Assembly (NCBI GenBank): GCA_963204915.1
Contig: CAUJHS010000084.1
Location: forward strand, 31,055-95,054
Reading direction: 5' to 3'
DNA: 64,000 nt
Source of the DNA: Planctomycetota bacterium
GTDB taxonomy: Bacteria > Planctomycetota > Planctomycetia > Pirellulales > Pirellulaceae
Shown here: piece after piece, positions 1-9,138 of the stretch
Numbering within the stretch: the stretch's first letter is position 1
Layout of the letters: every line of letters begins with the position of its first letter
Translations under genes and position numbers: made by a program
The notes under the pieces: generated by a model
The model's database searches: none
Told to the model about the DNA's origin: nothing
What the model saw: only the letters and a program-made list of their open reading frames with translations

Positions 1-1
1 G

Positions 2-682
2 ACGCGCGACTTGCTCGGTCTACCGTCGATCGCGCATCGCGATCCACCTACGCCGGGGGTCGAAGTGCTCCTTGGCGCCGGCTGGGGCGAAGTCGCGGAA
101 AAGGAGGAAAAGCAAGGAGCCAACTACATTCCTGGCAATCGCTTCCTTGCGCCGGGCGATCGTGTCAGCATTGATGCGGCGCAAGGCGGACGATATATCG
201 TGGCCGAGCGCACCCCAGGTCAAAACGGTGCGCAACTTCTGGCCGCCGCCGCACAGCAAGCGGTGGCGCAGCAGAAACGGCTCTTTGGCTTTTTTGGCGT
301 CAAAGGCGGACACTTGCCGTTCCAAACCGCCGATGGCCGGTACGACCCCGCCCCCAGCGTGAAGGACGTGGAGAAGTATTCGCCCGCCGATATTGAAGAG
401 AACCCCACCTTGGCCGATATGACCCGCGCCGCGCTCTCGGTACTGGAGCATGACCCTGAAGGTTTCTGGCTCATGGTGGAAGCGGGCGACGTGGACTGGG
501 CCAATCACGCCAACAACCTGGACAACTCGATCGGCGCCACGCTCAGCGGCGACGACGCCTTCCGCGCCGTGGTCGAATGGATCGAAGCGCGCAAAGCCTG
601 GGACAATACCGCCGTGATCCTCACCGCCGATCACGGCCACTTCTTGGTTCTCGACAAACCCGAAGTGCTTATCCAAAAGTAA
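2..682 (+). CDS. Alkaline phosphatase (PhoA family), C-terminal part, cut by window start
   Basis: The reading frame is open from the window edge and ends with TAA, giving the last 226 residues of a secreted metal-dependent phosphomonoesterase. What is visible is typical of the alkaline phosphatase fold: the segment GDVDWANHANNLD corresponds to the metal-binding stretch with conserved Asp and His, and TADHGHF near the end supplies another Asp-His metal ligand pair. The region LADMTRAALSVLEHDPEGF is the usual helix before the first motif. The N-terminal half with the catalytic Ser lies outside the window, so activity cannot be judged here. It converges with a transglutaminase-like gene, and a hairpin lies between the two. 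Family assignment is solid; the substrate is not known. Confidence 0.85.
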   Translation, partial: TRDLLGLPSIAHRDPPTPGVEVLLGAGWGEVAEKEEKQGANYIPGNRFLAPGDRVSIDAAQGGRYIVAERTPGQNGAQLLAAAAQQAVAQQKRLFGFFGVKGGHLPFQTADGRYDPAPSVKDVEKYSPADIEENPTLADMTRAALSVLEHDPEGFWLMVEAGDVDWANHANNLDNSIGATLSGDDAFRAVVEWIEARKAWDNTAVILTADHGHFLVLDKPEVLIQK

Positions 683-718
683 TCATGCTGCGAAACCAGT
701 TCGCAATGCGCAGCATGA
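683..718. terminator. Hairpin between convergent genes, probable bidirectional terminator
   Basis: A perfect 10-bp stem (TCATGCTGCG at 683-692 pairing with 709-718) encloses a 16-base loop. It starts right at the stop codon of the phosphatase and lies 28 bases from the 3' end of the opposing gene. There is no clear T-run, so termination is inferred from position and stem strength. Confidence 0.45.
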
Positions 719-745
719 GTTCATTAGGCAAACTCGGTGTACGCC

Positions 746-2737
746 TTACGCCGATTCCGTAGAGGCGCGGACAAGCACGATGTCGGCGTGATCGGCGCGA
801 GTGCAGTCTTCCCAAAACGTGCGAACTTCCGGAAACCGCTCGGCCGGCGCCACGCCGCCGCGGCTCTCCATTCGGCGCGAGCAAATCAAACGGCCATTCT
901 CGTAGGCAATCGAGATTTCATGCTCCAGCCAGTCGCAATGGTTCGTCACGTTGTACGGAAGCGCATAGCCGGTAAAACCCGGCGGCAGCGCGATCACATG
1001 TTGTTCGATTAAACGCATCACCGACGGAGCCTGCAACGGATGTCGGCGCTCGGCCGCACTCACCGGGCCGGTGAACTCGAACGCTTCGGCCCAGGGCATA
1101 CGGAACAGCAGCAAGTCTTTCACCGGTCGACCCCAGCGGCGCAGATGAACGCGGTAGCGATAGGTCACATCGCGGCTGAGATCGTCGAGGTCGTCAATTT
1201 CAATCTCATCGACTTGCGCGCCGGGGCGTTCTTCCGAAACGCTTTGCGCAATCACCCGGCGGCGATGCTCCTCATGCCGGTCGCGCAGCATCATGCGGTA
1301 CATTGCCGCGCGTTCGCCAGTCACCGTGGTTTGGACGCGGTACGTAAAGTCTCCTTCGGCCGAGAGCTCGCCTTCGCAGCAACGTTCGACGCGTTGCCGC
1401 TCCGGCGGATCCTGCGGAATGTCGATCAGCCGCGGTTGCCCGTTGCTTGCGAAGTGGTTCACGTGCGCGTCGTCGCCCAGCAGGAGGGCTTGCACGCCTT
1501 GATCGTTCAGCGGCAACGAACCAAAGGTGTAAGGTCCCGCGGCGGGGTCGAGCCAGAGATCATGCCCTTCCACTTTGGCGATGACAATGGCGTGATCAAA
1601 ACGACGCGCCGGAAGCATCACGCGACGGCCGTTCATGCTGGTGAGCAAGATGGCGACTTTCGCCGGCACACGCAGCTCCTCCAACAGCGAAACCATGAGC
1701 GACGACTTGTCTTTGCAGTCGCCGCGCAGGTCTTCCAGCATTTGCACGGCGTCGCGAATGCGCGGCGCTTCCAGTTCGCTGGGGTGGCGACCGTAGCGCA
1801 CGTCGCGCGCGGCGTATTGAAATACCGCCATCACCCGATCTCGGTCGGTCGTCGCCGTTTGTCCTAATTGCTGCGCCAGATCTTTAATCGCTTTAGGAAT
1901 CTTCTTGCCAGGAAGCAGGTCTTTCGCATAATGCCGGGCGACCGGCTCCCAGTCGTGCAGGGTGCTGAAGTCGATCCAGGGGGCGAAGTCGCGCGGGGGC
2001 GGCGTCCAGGCGTCGGTTTCGATTCCGCCCAGGTTGCGCAAGTCCCATTGATACACGCGGTAGCGTCCGTGCTGCGATTCTTCGGGCTTCCAATCGCAAT
2101 GGTGCAGTTCGATTCGGGCGGTGAACGGCTCGGCCACGGCAAGCGTTAATCTCCGTCGACGGCAAGGCCAGAGCCAATGCAAGACAAAGTCGCCCCAGAC
2201 CACCGGGCCGGCTTCGTCCGGAACGAAATGATCGACCTGATGTTCGAACTCCACCACCACGCCAGGGCGTAGTGGAGAGAACACGAGTTTGAGTCCCCAG
2301 TCGCGCGCCGTAACCTGCCCCACCTGCTTCGCCGCTTTGCGAATACGAGCGCGCGGCATGCGTTTGACGCCCGGCGGCAGAAACACGCCTTGATCGTCGG
2401 GAAGATACACCTGAGCGCGCTTCACCGTGGGCCGCCAGCGGCGCGGATCGTACACCACGCCTTTCTCGTCCCACTCGGCCAGGTTCGCATCGCCAAAGGG
2501 AACCGTCACCAGGTGCATGCGGCGCGAGGTCGTGCCGTCGCGATGCAGCGCCACAACCACATCTTCCAGCAACACCAATTCGCCCCAGTGCGCCGCTTCG
2601 GCCAGGTCGGGCGGATCGGCCAGAAGCTCCTCAGCAGAAATGCGCGGCGCAAACCGATCTAATGGCCGCGGCCAACGCAATCGCGTCCTTAAAAGTTTCC
2701 GTCGCGCCCGAGGCGTGGGAACAGGAGTGGCGGTCAT
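746..2737 (-). CDS. DUF3857/transglutaminase-like domain protein
   Basis: A protein of about 663 residues with a bacterial transglutaminase-like core. The papain-like triad is visible: Cys in RGDCKDKSS (about residue 341), His in RRFDHAIV (about 382) and Asp in LWLDPAAG (about 397). The region before it (roughly 60-250) has the beta-rich pattern of DUF3857, which normally precedes this domain. The frame is open a further 79 codons upstream, but that stretch has no domain features, so the ATG at 2737 (MTATPVPTP) is preferred. Such proteins are usually exported or periplasmic, yet no clear signal peptide is seen; the N-terminus is Arg-rich. The true role (crosslinking, proteolysis or binding) is unknown. 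Confidence 0.8.
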   Translation of the reverse strand: MTATPVPTPRARRKLLRTRLRWPRPLDRFAPRISAEELLADPPDLAEAAHWGELVLLEDVVVALHRDGTTSRRMHLVTVPFGDANLAEWDEKGVVYDPRRWRPTVKRAQVYLPDDQGVFLPPGVKRMPRARIRKAAKQVGQVTARDWGLKLVFSPLRPGVVVEFEHQVDHFVPDEAGPVVWGDFVLHWLWPCRRRRLTLAVAEPFTARIELHHCDWKPEESQHGRYRVYQWDLRNLGGIETDAWTPPPRDFAPWIDFSTLHDWEPVARHYAKDLLPGKKIPKAIKDLAQQLGQTATTDRDRVMAVFQYAARDVRYGRHPSELEAPRIRDAVQMLEDLRGDCKDKSSLMVSLLEELRVPAKVAILLTSMNGRRVMLPARRFDHAIVIAKVEGHDLWLDPAAGPYTFGSLPLNDQGVQALLLGDDAHVNHFASNGQPRLIDIPQDPPERQRVERCCEGELSAEGDFTYRVQTTVTGERAAMYRMMLRDRHEEHRRRVIAQSVSEERPGAQVDEIEIDDLDDLSRDVTYRYRVHLRRWGRPVKDLLLFRMPWAEAFEFTGPVSAAERRHPLQAPSVMRLIEQHVIALPPGFTGYALPYNVTNHCDWLEHEISIAYENGRLICSRRMESRGGVAPAERFPEVRTFWEDCTRADHADIVLVRASTESA

Positions 2738-3211
2738 CCGCGCATTATGCCGAATGCCCACAGGACGAAACAGGGGACAAAGAACACAGGCGTCACGTGT
2801 TCGTCGTCCGGAGTTCTCTGGAGAACTCTCGGTCGAAGTCTTGCGACATTCGTCCCGAATGGCGTTATCGGCCGGCGCCACCGGGCCAACAGCGTCAGGT
2901 TCGCAGGCGTGGTCGCTCGATCTGGTTGTTTGGCGCCGTATTTCCAGTCGCGGCATGTTCGCAACGTCCGCCACAAACGCTCCTGCAGCTACTTGAAGCG
3001 ACGAAACCAGACCAGCTACTGGTCACACGACAGCAAGCGCCGAGCGACGGCCGCGCAGCGCATGTCGTGCGACGAGACAGCATGAGAAACCTTGGGAGGC
3101 CCAAGCGACGTTTTCCTGGACGATGAATTTCGTTACCATAAAGCTCCACTGATGAATTTGACCCACGCCGATCCACCCCGCCGCGGAAATCTGCACGTGA
3201 GGAACGCGCCC
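2738..3211. other. Gene-free divergent intergenic region
   Basis: This 474-base stretch separates two divergently transcribed genes. Open frames in it are short, mutually overlapping and without recognisable domains. It should hold the promoters of both neighbours, but no consensus promoter could be picked out with confidence. Confidence 0.4.
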
Positions 3212-5584
3212 ATGCGATTGCGCCATGAATTATCGATTCAATCCAGGCTCGTCCTGTTCCCCGTCGCGCTTGTATTGGCCAGTGGGCTGGTCTTTTGCTC
3301 GGGTTGCGAGAGCCGCGTCACCACGGAATCGGCAGTCGCCAATGCGGCTCCACGCGCGGCGGAAGTGAAACCCGCCGCCGCACCGGAAACCGACTCAACC
3401 GTGAACGAACCTTCCGCCGACGCTCCCGCGGAGGCTCCGCCGCAAGATCCGGCCGCCACCGAGCCCCCCCGCGACGCGCAGCAGCCGGATACCGAAACTC
3501 CCGCCGAGCCTGCCGAAGAACTCGCCGTTGCGGACGATGGAATCGCGGAGAACGAGGCGAATGAAAACCAAGAGACGGAAAACGCCAGTCCCTTCGCACA
3601 CCGCATTCCCACGCCCGACTTTCCCAAGGACATGGAATGGCTCAACACCAGTGGGCCGCTGCGCATGAGCGACTTGCGAGGAAAGTTCGTTCTGTTCGAC
3701 TTCTGGACCTACTGCTGCATTAATTGCATGCATGTGCTGCCCGAGTTGAAGAAACTGGAAAAGGCGTACCCAAACGAATTGGTGGTCATCGGCGTGCACT
3801 CGGCCAAATTCGAAACCGAGCAAGACGCAGAGAACATCAAAGAAGCGATTCTTCGCTATGAAATCGAACATCCTGTCGTCAATGACAACCAGCACGTGAT
3901 CTGGAATGCCTACGGCGTGCGAAGTTGGCCGACGATTTTAATGATCGACCCCGAGGGGAACGCCGTATGGGGCCGCAGCGGCGAGTTCAAATTCGAACAA
4001 ATTGACGCGCTACTGAAACGAGCGCTTCCCTACTATCGCGAAAAAGGCGTGCTGGACGCCACGCCCCTTCGATTTGATCTCTTGGCGCATCGGCAGGAAG
4101 CCACGCCGCTGCGTTTTCCCGGCAAGGTGCTTGCCGACGAGGCCGGCAATCGCCTGTTCATCGCCGACAGCAATCACAACCGGATTGTCGTTACGAATTT
4201 GGCAGGCCAGCTTCAAGACATCATCGGTTCCGGCGCTCTCGGGGCGAACGACGGCGACTACGAACAAGCCACCTTTGATCATCCTCAGGGCATGGCGTTG
4301 CACGGAGAGACGTTATACGTAGCGGACACCGAGAACCATCTGCTACGAAAAGTCGATCTGCAAGGGAAGAAGGTCACGACCATTGCCGGCATTGGCGAAC
4401 AAAGCCGTAGCGGGTGGCCCGGGTTGGAGAAATTAGGACCGTTCGATCCTCCCCCCGAGCGCTGGAGCGGCAAACCAGCCCAAACCGCACTCAGTAGCCC
4501 CTGGGCCCTGTGGGTGCATGAACAAGACCTGTACATCGCCATGGCCGGCCCTCATCAGATTTGGAAGATGCCGCTCGATGAGTCGGAGATTGGCCCCTAC
4601 GCCGGCAACGGGCGGGAAGATATTGTCGATGGTCCGCTCTTGCCCAAGATTCCCTATGAAGAAGGTTACGCATCGTTCGCGCAGCCCAGCGGCTTGACCT
4701 CCGACGGACAATGGCTCTATGTGGCCGACAGTGAAGGCAGCTCCATCCGCGCGGTCCCCTTTGATCCCGCGGGGGAGGTGAAAACGGTCGTGGGAACAGC
4801 TCACTTGGAATTCGGCCGATTGTTCGAGTTTGGCGACGTGGACGGGCAAGGCGAAGCCGTTCGCTTGCAGCACGTGCTGGGCGTGACGCACCATGATGGC
4901 AAACTCTACCTGGCCGACACCTACAACAACAAAATCAAAGAGTTGGACCTGGCCTCCAAGTCGGTCAAGACCATCGCGGGCCATCAAGACGAAACGAACG
5001 ATCCTGAACAGAAAGCGTTTGATGAACCCGCAGGCATCGCCTATGCCGGCGGAAAGCTCTACGTCGCCGATACGAACCACCACCGCATTCGCACGATTGA
5101 CTTGAGTCAGAATTACGCCGTTGCAACGTTAGAGATTCAGGGTTTGACGCCGCCCGCCCCGGTCGACACGCCGCAAGCTCCGGCGTTTGTCGGCGTCGAG
5201 CGCGTCGTCACGCCGCTTGCCGCGGTCAAACCGAAGGACGGCAAGATTTCGCTTCGCGTCAACCTTGAACTACCGGCAGGCTGGAAGATCAACGCTTTGG
5301 CTCCGAACGGTTATCGCGTTGAAGCGAACGAAGACTCCGGTCCTGTGGATCGCGCGGCGCTGGGCAAGATGACGCGACTTCAAGAGCCGTCGGCGCAGTT
5401 CACCATCGAGCTTCCCGTAACCGGAGAAGGGAAAGATTCGCTCGACGTTGGCGTCACCTTTTATTACTGTCAGGAGGGGGGCGAAGGTTTGTGCAAAGTA
5501 GGCAACGCCGCTTGGTCGGTTCCGTTGGAAGTGTCCGCCGCGGGTCAGGACGCGGTCGAAGTCAGTCATCAGGTTAAGGAATAG
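3212..5584 (+). CDS. Thioredoxin-NHL repeat-DsbD-like lipoprotein
   Basis: A 790-residue exported protein. The N-terminus is a signal sequence ending near a probable lipidated Cys (VFCSGC, about residue 32), followed by a Pro/Glu/Ala-rich linker to about residue 130. A TlpA-like thioredoxin domain follows (about 135-285) with the active site FWTYCCINC (Cys at about 168-172), the form seen in NHLRC2-type proteins. NHL beta-propeller repeats fill about 300-640, for example LFIADSNHNRIVV and LYVADTYNNKIKEL. The C-terminal part (about 680-780) with FYYCQEGGEGLCKVG resembles the N-terminal domain of DsbD. The start at 3212 has GTGAGGA upstream, and an upstream extension would bury the signal sequence. 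Likely a periplasmic thiol-redox protein; partners unknown. Confidence 0.85.
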   Translation: MRLRHELSIQSRLVLFPVALVLASGLVFCSGCESRVTTESAVANAAPRAAEVKPAAAPETDSTVNEPSADAPAEAPPQDPAATEPPRDAQQPDTETPAEPAEELAVADDGIAENEANENQETENASPFAHRIPTPDFPKDMEWLNTSGPLRMSDLRGKFVLFDFWTYCCINCMHVLPELKKLEKAYPNELVVIGVHSAKFETEQDAENIKEAILRYEIEHPVVNDNQHVIWNAYGVRSWPTILMIDPEGNAVWGRSGEFKFEQIDALLKRALPYYREKGVLDATPLRFDLLAHRQEATPLRFPGKVLADEAGNRLFIADSNHNRIVVTNLAGQLQDIIGSGALGANDGDYEQATFDHPQGMALHGETLYVADTENHLLRKVDLQGKKVTTIAGIGEQSRSGWPGLEKLGPFDPPPERWSGKPAQTALSSPWALWVHEQDLYIAMAGPHQIWKMPLDESEIGPYAGNGREDIVDGPLLPKIPYEEGYASFAQPSGLTSDGQWLYVADSEGSSIRAVPFDPAGEVKTVVGTAHLEFGRLFEFGDVDGQGEAVRLQHVLGVTHHDGKLYLADTYNNKIKELDLASKSVKTIAGHQDETNDPEQKAFDEPAGIAYAGGKLYVADTNHHRIRTIDLSQNYAVATLEIQGLTPPAPVDTPQAPAFVGVERVVTPLAAVKPKDGKISLRVNLELPAGWKINALAPNGYRVEANEDSGPVDRAALGKMTRLQEPSAQFTIELPVTGEGKDSLDVGVTFYYCQEGGEGLCKVGNAAWSVPLEVSAAGQDAVEVSHQVKE

Positions 5585-5765
5585 CTGCGAAGTTGTTAAA
5601 CTTTCGCACAATTCCAAGTACCACGTCCATTAATGCTGGCTTTTCGACGAATCTCCCCCTACACTTCGTGCTTCGTAACAAGCGGCGAATCACGGTCGAG
5701 CGTACGAACTCACCGGGTTCGCCGCAGTCGGTTTGATCGTCTTCTGCGATTCTTGGGAGTTGTTC

Positions 5766-7349
5766 ATGTATTGGCCCGTTGCTCCGTTTCGTTCGTCCGG
5801 TTCGATGAATCGTCGCGCGTTTTTGGCGACGTCGACTTCGCTTGCCGCTGCCGCGATTTGGTCAACTCGGGCGGAAGGCGTCGTGCGACGGCGGGTCAGT
5901 TTCTCGGACTATCCGTTCCAATTAGGCGTCGCTTCGGGAGATCCCTCGGCCGACGGATTCGTCCTGTGGACGCGTCTGGCGCCCGATCCGGTCAACGGCG
6001 GCGGCATGCCGCAAGAGGCGATCGAAGTCGCCTGGCAAGTAGCCGAAGACGAGCAAATGACGCGCATCGTTCGCGAAGGCGTCACCGTGGCGAATCCGGA
6101 TTGGGCCCACTCGGTGCATGTGGAAGTCGCAGGGCTCGCGCCCGATCGTTGGTACTTTTTCCGCTTTAAGGCTGGCGATGAAGTCAGCGCGGTTGGGCGG
6201 GCTCGCACGTTTCCGGCGCCGGACGCCGTTCCCTCGCGAATGCGTTTCGCCTTCGCCTCGTGTCAACACTATGAACAGGGCTTGTATACGGCGTACGAGC
6301 ATATGGCCAAGGCCGACTTGGACCTCGTAGCCCACCTGGGCGATTACATTTACGAAGGCTCCGCCAGTACGCGAGAGAATGCGCTGCGGCGCCACAACAG
6401 CCGAGAAATCGAGACGCTCGACGAATACCGCAACCGGCATGCGCTCTATAAAACAGATCGACTGCTTCAGGCCGCGCATGCGATGTGCCCTTGGATCGTG
6501 ACGTGGGACGATCACGAGTTCGACAATAACTGCGCTGGCTCCATTTCGGAGCAGAGCGGCGTGCGGCCGGAAGAGTTTCTCCAGCGTCGTGCGAGGGCCT
6601 ATCAGGCGTACTACGAGCACATGCCCTTGCGGCGTGCGTGTTTGCCGCGAGGCCCCGACATGCTGCTTTACCGCAAAGTAACCTTCGGGCGATTGGCGCA
6701 GTTCTTCGTGCTCGATACCCGCCAGTACCGTACCGACCAACCGTGCGGCGACGGCAACAAGCCGCCCTGCGACGCCGTTTACGACCCCAAAGCAACGGCG
6801 CTGGGCGAACAGCAAGAGGCGTGGCTCACGGAGGGTTTGGCCGCATCGCCTGCCCGTTGGAACGTGCTGGCGCAGCAAATCATGATGGCGCGCGTCGATC
6901 GAGCGCCGGGCGACATCGTCGCCTACAGCATGGACCAATGGCCTGGTTATGAAATGAACCGCCGCCGCGTCCTGCGCGCGTTCCACGACAAGAAGGTCTC
7001 GAACCCAGTCGTCATCGGCGGAGACATTCATAGCAACTGGGCCAACAACTTGATTGCCGATTTTGACGACTTGGATTTGCGCATCGTGGCGACGGAGTTC
7101 GTTGGAACGTCGATTTCCTCAGGCGGCGATGGGCCGGCGAACCCGAACTATCTTGAGCAACTTTACGCGGAAAATCCCTTCGTCAAGTATCACAACGCGC
7201 AGCGCGGATACGTGCAGTGCGAAGTAACGCCGGACCAATGGCGCGCCGATTACCAAGGCGTTGATTACGTTACGCGCCCCGGCGCTCCGTTGATCACGCG
7301 AGCGTCGTTCGTCGTTGAGAATGGCAATCCTGGTTTAGAAACGGCGTAA
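5766..7349 (+). CDS. Alkaline phosphatase D (PhoD)-like phosphodiesterase, Tat-exported
   Basis: A 527-residue protein of the PhoD family, calcium/iron phosphatases acting on phosphomonoesters and diesters outside the cytoplasm. Visible hallmarks are an N-terminal Fn3-like PhoD_N domain (GVASGDPSADGFVLWTRL), then the metallophosphatase core with FASCQHYE, HLGDYIYEG, TWDDHEFDNN and VIGGDIHSNW. The N-terminus carries a twin-arginine signal (MNRRAFLATSTSLAAAA), which fits metal loading before export. The ATG at 5766 has GGGAG six bases upstream and is chosen; the ATG at 5805, directly at the Tat motif, is a good alternative. It is not in an obvious operon: the next gene starts 71 bases downstream. 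Function is confident at family level. Confidence 0.88.
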   Translation: MYWPVAPFRSSGSMNRRAFLATSTSLAAAAIWSTRAEGVVRRRVSFSDYPFQLGVASGDPSADGFVLWTRLAPDPVNGGGMPQEAIEVAWQVAEDEQMTRIVREGVTVANPDWAHSVHVEVAGLAPDRWYFFRFKAGDEVSAVGRARTFPAPDAVPSRMRFAFASCQHYEQGLYTAYEHMAKADLDLVAHLGDYIYEGSASTRENALRRHNSREIETLDEYRNRHALYKTDRLLQAAHAMCPWIVTWDDHEFDNNCAGSISEQSGVRPEEFLQRRARAYQAYYEHMPLRRACLPRGPDMLLYRKVTFGRLAQFFVLDTRQYRTDQPCGDGNKPPCDAVYDPKATALGEQQEAWLTEGLAASPARWNVLAQQIMMARVDRAPGDIVAYSMDQWPGYEMNRRRVLRAFHDKKVSNPVVIGGDIHSNWANNLIADFDDLDLRIVATEFVGTSISSGGDGPANPNYLEQLYAENPFVKYHNAQRGYVQCEVTPDQWRADYQGVDYVTRPGAPLITRASFVVENGNPGLETA

Positions 7350-7420
7350 CCCCTTTTTAGGACATTGAGGGTCAGTCGCTTCGAATCACCGGTTTGAGGC
7401 GATTGGCCCTCGTCGCATTG

Positions 7421-8671
7421 ATGAAACTCACCCCTTCGCATGTTGATGCGCTGCGTCGCCAGTTTCCCGCCCTCGCTCGGCGGCACGCCGGCTCACCCGT
7501 GGTTTACCTGGATGGCCCGGCGGGAACCCAAGTTCCGCAGCGAGTGATCAACGCGATCGCCGACTACCTGGAGAATCGCAACGCGAATCACGGCGGGTTG
7601 TTCGCCACGAGTCGCGAGAGCGACGCCATGCTTGACGCCGCCCATCGGGCCGTAGCCGACCTGCTTGGCGCCGAGGATCCCGAGACGATCATCTTTGGCC
7701 CCAACATGACGACGCTGACGTTCGCCCTTTCGCGCGCGATCGGCCGTACCTGGAAGCCGGGCGATGAGGTCGTGGTCACGCGGCTGGACCATGACGCCAA
7801 CGTCACGCCTTGGGTGCGCGCCGCGGAAGACGCAGGCGCCACCGTGCGCACCGTCGAAGTGCATCGCGACGACTGCACGCTCGACCTGGATGACCTGCGT
7901 TCGAAACTGAACGCTCGAACGCGATTGGTCGCAGTAGGATGCGCCTCGAACTCCGTGGGGACGATCAATCCCGTGCGCAACATCTGCCGTTGGGCGCACG
8001 AGGTTGGCGCTGAAGTCTTCCTGGACGCCGTCCATTATGTTCCCCACGCCCTGGTCGATGTCCAAGACTTTGGCTGCGACTACCTGGCTTGTTCGGCGTA
8101 CAAATTTTTTGGACCGCATATTGGCGTATTGTGGGGTCGGCGCGAACGACTGGAGCGATTGCCCGCCTACAAAGTTCGCCCCGCGCCCGACGCGCTGCCG
8201 GGTCGCTGGATGACGGGCACGCAAAACCATGAATGTATTGCCGGCGTACTCGCCGCGGTCGAATACCTGGCCGATGTGGGCCGCGCAACGACAAACCATG
8301 CTTCGCTGAACCGCCGCGAAGCGCTAAGTCACGCCTACGCCGCTATTGCTGAGTACGAGCGCGCGCTGGTGCAACAACTCTTGACCGGCCTGCGCGAGAT
8401 CGACGGCGTGACGGTGTACGGCATTACCCGCGACGACCGCTTCGCCGAACGGATGCCGACTCTCTCGTTAACTCACACGCGGCATACGGCCTCACAATTA
8501 GCGCAATACCTCGGCGAGCAAGGCGTCTTCGCGTGGCATGGGAATTACTACGCGCTGGGGCTCAGCGAGTTTCTCGGACGTGAGCCGGAAGGGATGCTGC
8601 GACTCGGGCTTGTTCATTACAACACGCCGGAAGAAGTTGAACGCGTTCTGACCGCAATGCACGAGTTGTAA
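7421..8671 (+). CDS. Cysteine desulfurase-like class V aminotransferase
   Basis: A 416-residue PLP enzyme of fold type I. The PLP lysine sits in CSAYKFFGPH, and the preceding LDAVHYVPHALVDV supplies the cofactor Asp and His. The whole matches the cysteine desulfurase-like family. However, the loop that in SufS carries the catalytic Cys (R-x-GHHCA) reads WHGNYYALGL here, with no Cys, so desulfurase activity is doubtful; the enzyme may act on another amino acid, as isopenicillin epimerase-type relatives do. The ATG at 7421 is chosen over an upstream TTG at 7394 because the N-terminal helix begins just after it. No Fe-S assembly genes are nearby. Confidence 0.82.
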   Translation: MKLTPSHVDALRRQFPALARRHAGSPVVYLDGPAGTQVPQRVINAIADYLENRNANHGGLFATSRESDAMLDAAHRAVADLLGAEDPETIIFGPNMTTLTFALSRAIGRTWKPGDEVVVTRLDHDANVTPWVRAAEDAGATVRTVEVHRDDCTLDLDDLRSKLNARTRLVAVGCASNSVGTINPVRNICRWAHEVGAEVFLDAVHYVPHALVDVQDFGCDYLACSAYKFFGPHIGVLWGRRERLERLPAYKVRPAPDALPGRWMTGTQNHECIAGVLAAVEYLADVGRATTNHASLNRREALSHAYAAIAEYERALVQQLLTGLREIDGVTVYGITRDDRFAERMPTLSLTHTRHTASQLAQYLGEQGVFAWHGNYYALGLSEFLGREPEGMLRLGLVHYNTPEEVERVLTAMHEL

Positions 8672-8678
8672 ACTCGCT

Positions 8679-8692
8679 GCGGTCATGACCGC
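8679..8692. repeat. 14-bp perfect palindrome
   Basis: GCGGTCATGACCGC lies eight bases after the stop codon of the aminotransferase gene. It could be an operator site or part of a terminator; there is no T-run. Confidence 0.4.
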
Positions 8693-8765
8693 CCTCGCGC
8701 TGCGCTATACCGCTTGAGAGTGCTCAACGCCGCAATTCCGTGGGAGTCGAGTTAAATTGCGCAAT

Positions 8766-8791
8766 TTTTATTCACGAAATTTTGAATAAAA
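8766..8791. repeat. AT-rich inverted repeat
   Basis: TTTTATTCA (8766-8774) is repeated inverted as TGAATAAAA (8783-8791) around an 8-base spacer. It is far more AT-rich than its surroundings. It could be a terminator for the upstream gene or a binding site for a regulator of the DUF1559 gene. Confidence 0.4.
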
Positions 8792-9003
8792 GATGAAGTT
8801 TTTCATTCGTTGCCCGCAGGCGCAGCATGAGGCGCCGAGCTTTGCGGCAGCATCATGGCGGGGCTCGGCGGTCGCACCCGAAAACTTCGCAAAAAAGCGG
8901 CGGATTCCTTGAGAATTTCGTCTATCTTTGCCGTGATGCGCACGGCAAGGGACGGTGCAGCCCCCCGGCGGCGCGCGGTTTGCGTTAATGCCGCTCACCT
9001 ACC

Positions 9004-9028
9004 GGCGACGTTCCGGCAGAACGTCGCC
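9004..9028 (+). promoter_or_regulatory. Strong hairpin in the 5' leader of the DUF1559 gene
   Basis: GGCGACGTTC (9004-9013) pairs perfectly with GAACGTCGCC (9019-9028) around the five-base loop CGGCA. It lies about 110 bases before the start codon. It may stabilise or regulate the transcript; the role is inferred from position only. Confidence 0.4.
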
Positions 9029-9138
9029 CTCCAACCAACCTGGCAACCGGGGCAACCTGACAACCCGGACAACATGGGGCGCCGCGCAGGGTGCGCGGCC
9101 GTTGCATAACGGTTCTTTCACTCACAGGAGGAAAGTTG

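Larger units (their letters stand above)
8672..9138. other. Gene-free leader region of the DUF1559 gene
   Basis: This 467-base stretch has no plausible gene. It holds three inverted repeats, listed separately, and a run of short CAACC/GGCAACC-like direct repeats at about 9030-9072. AT-rich DNA at 8755-8812 stands out in the GC-rich surroundings and could contain the promoter. Confidence 0.5.
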
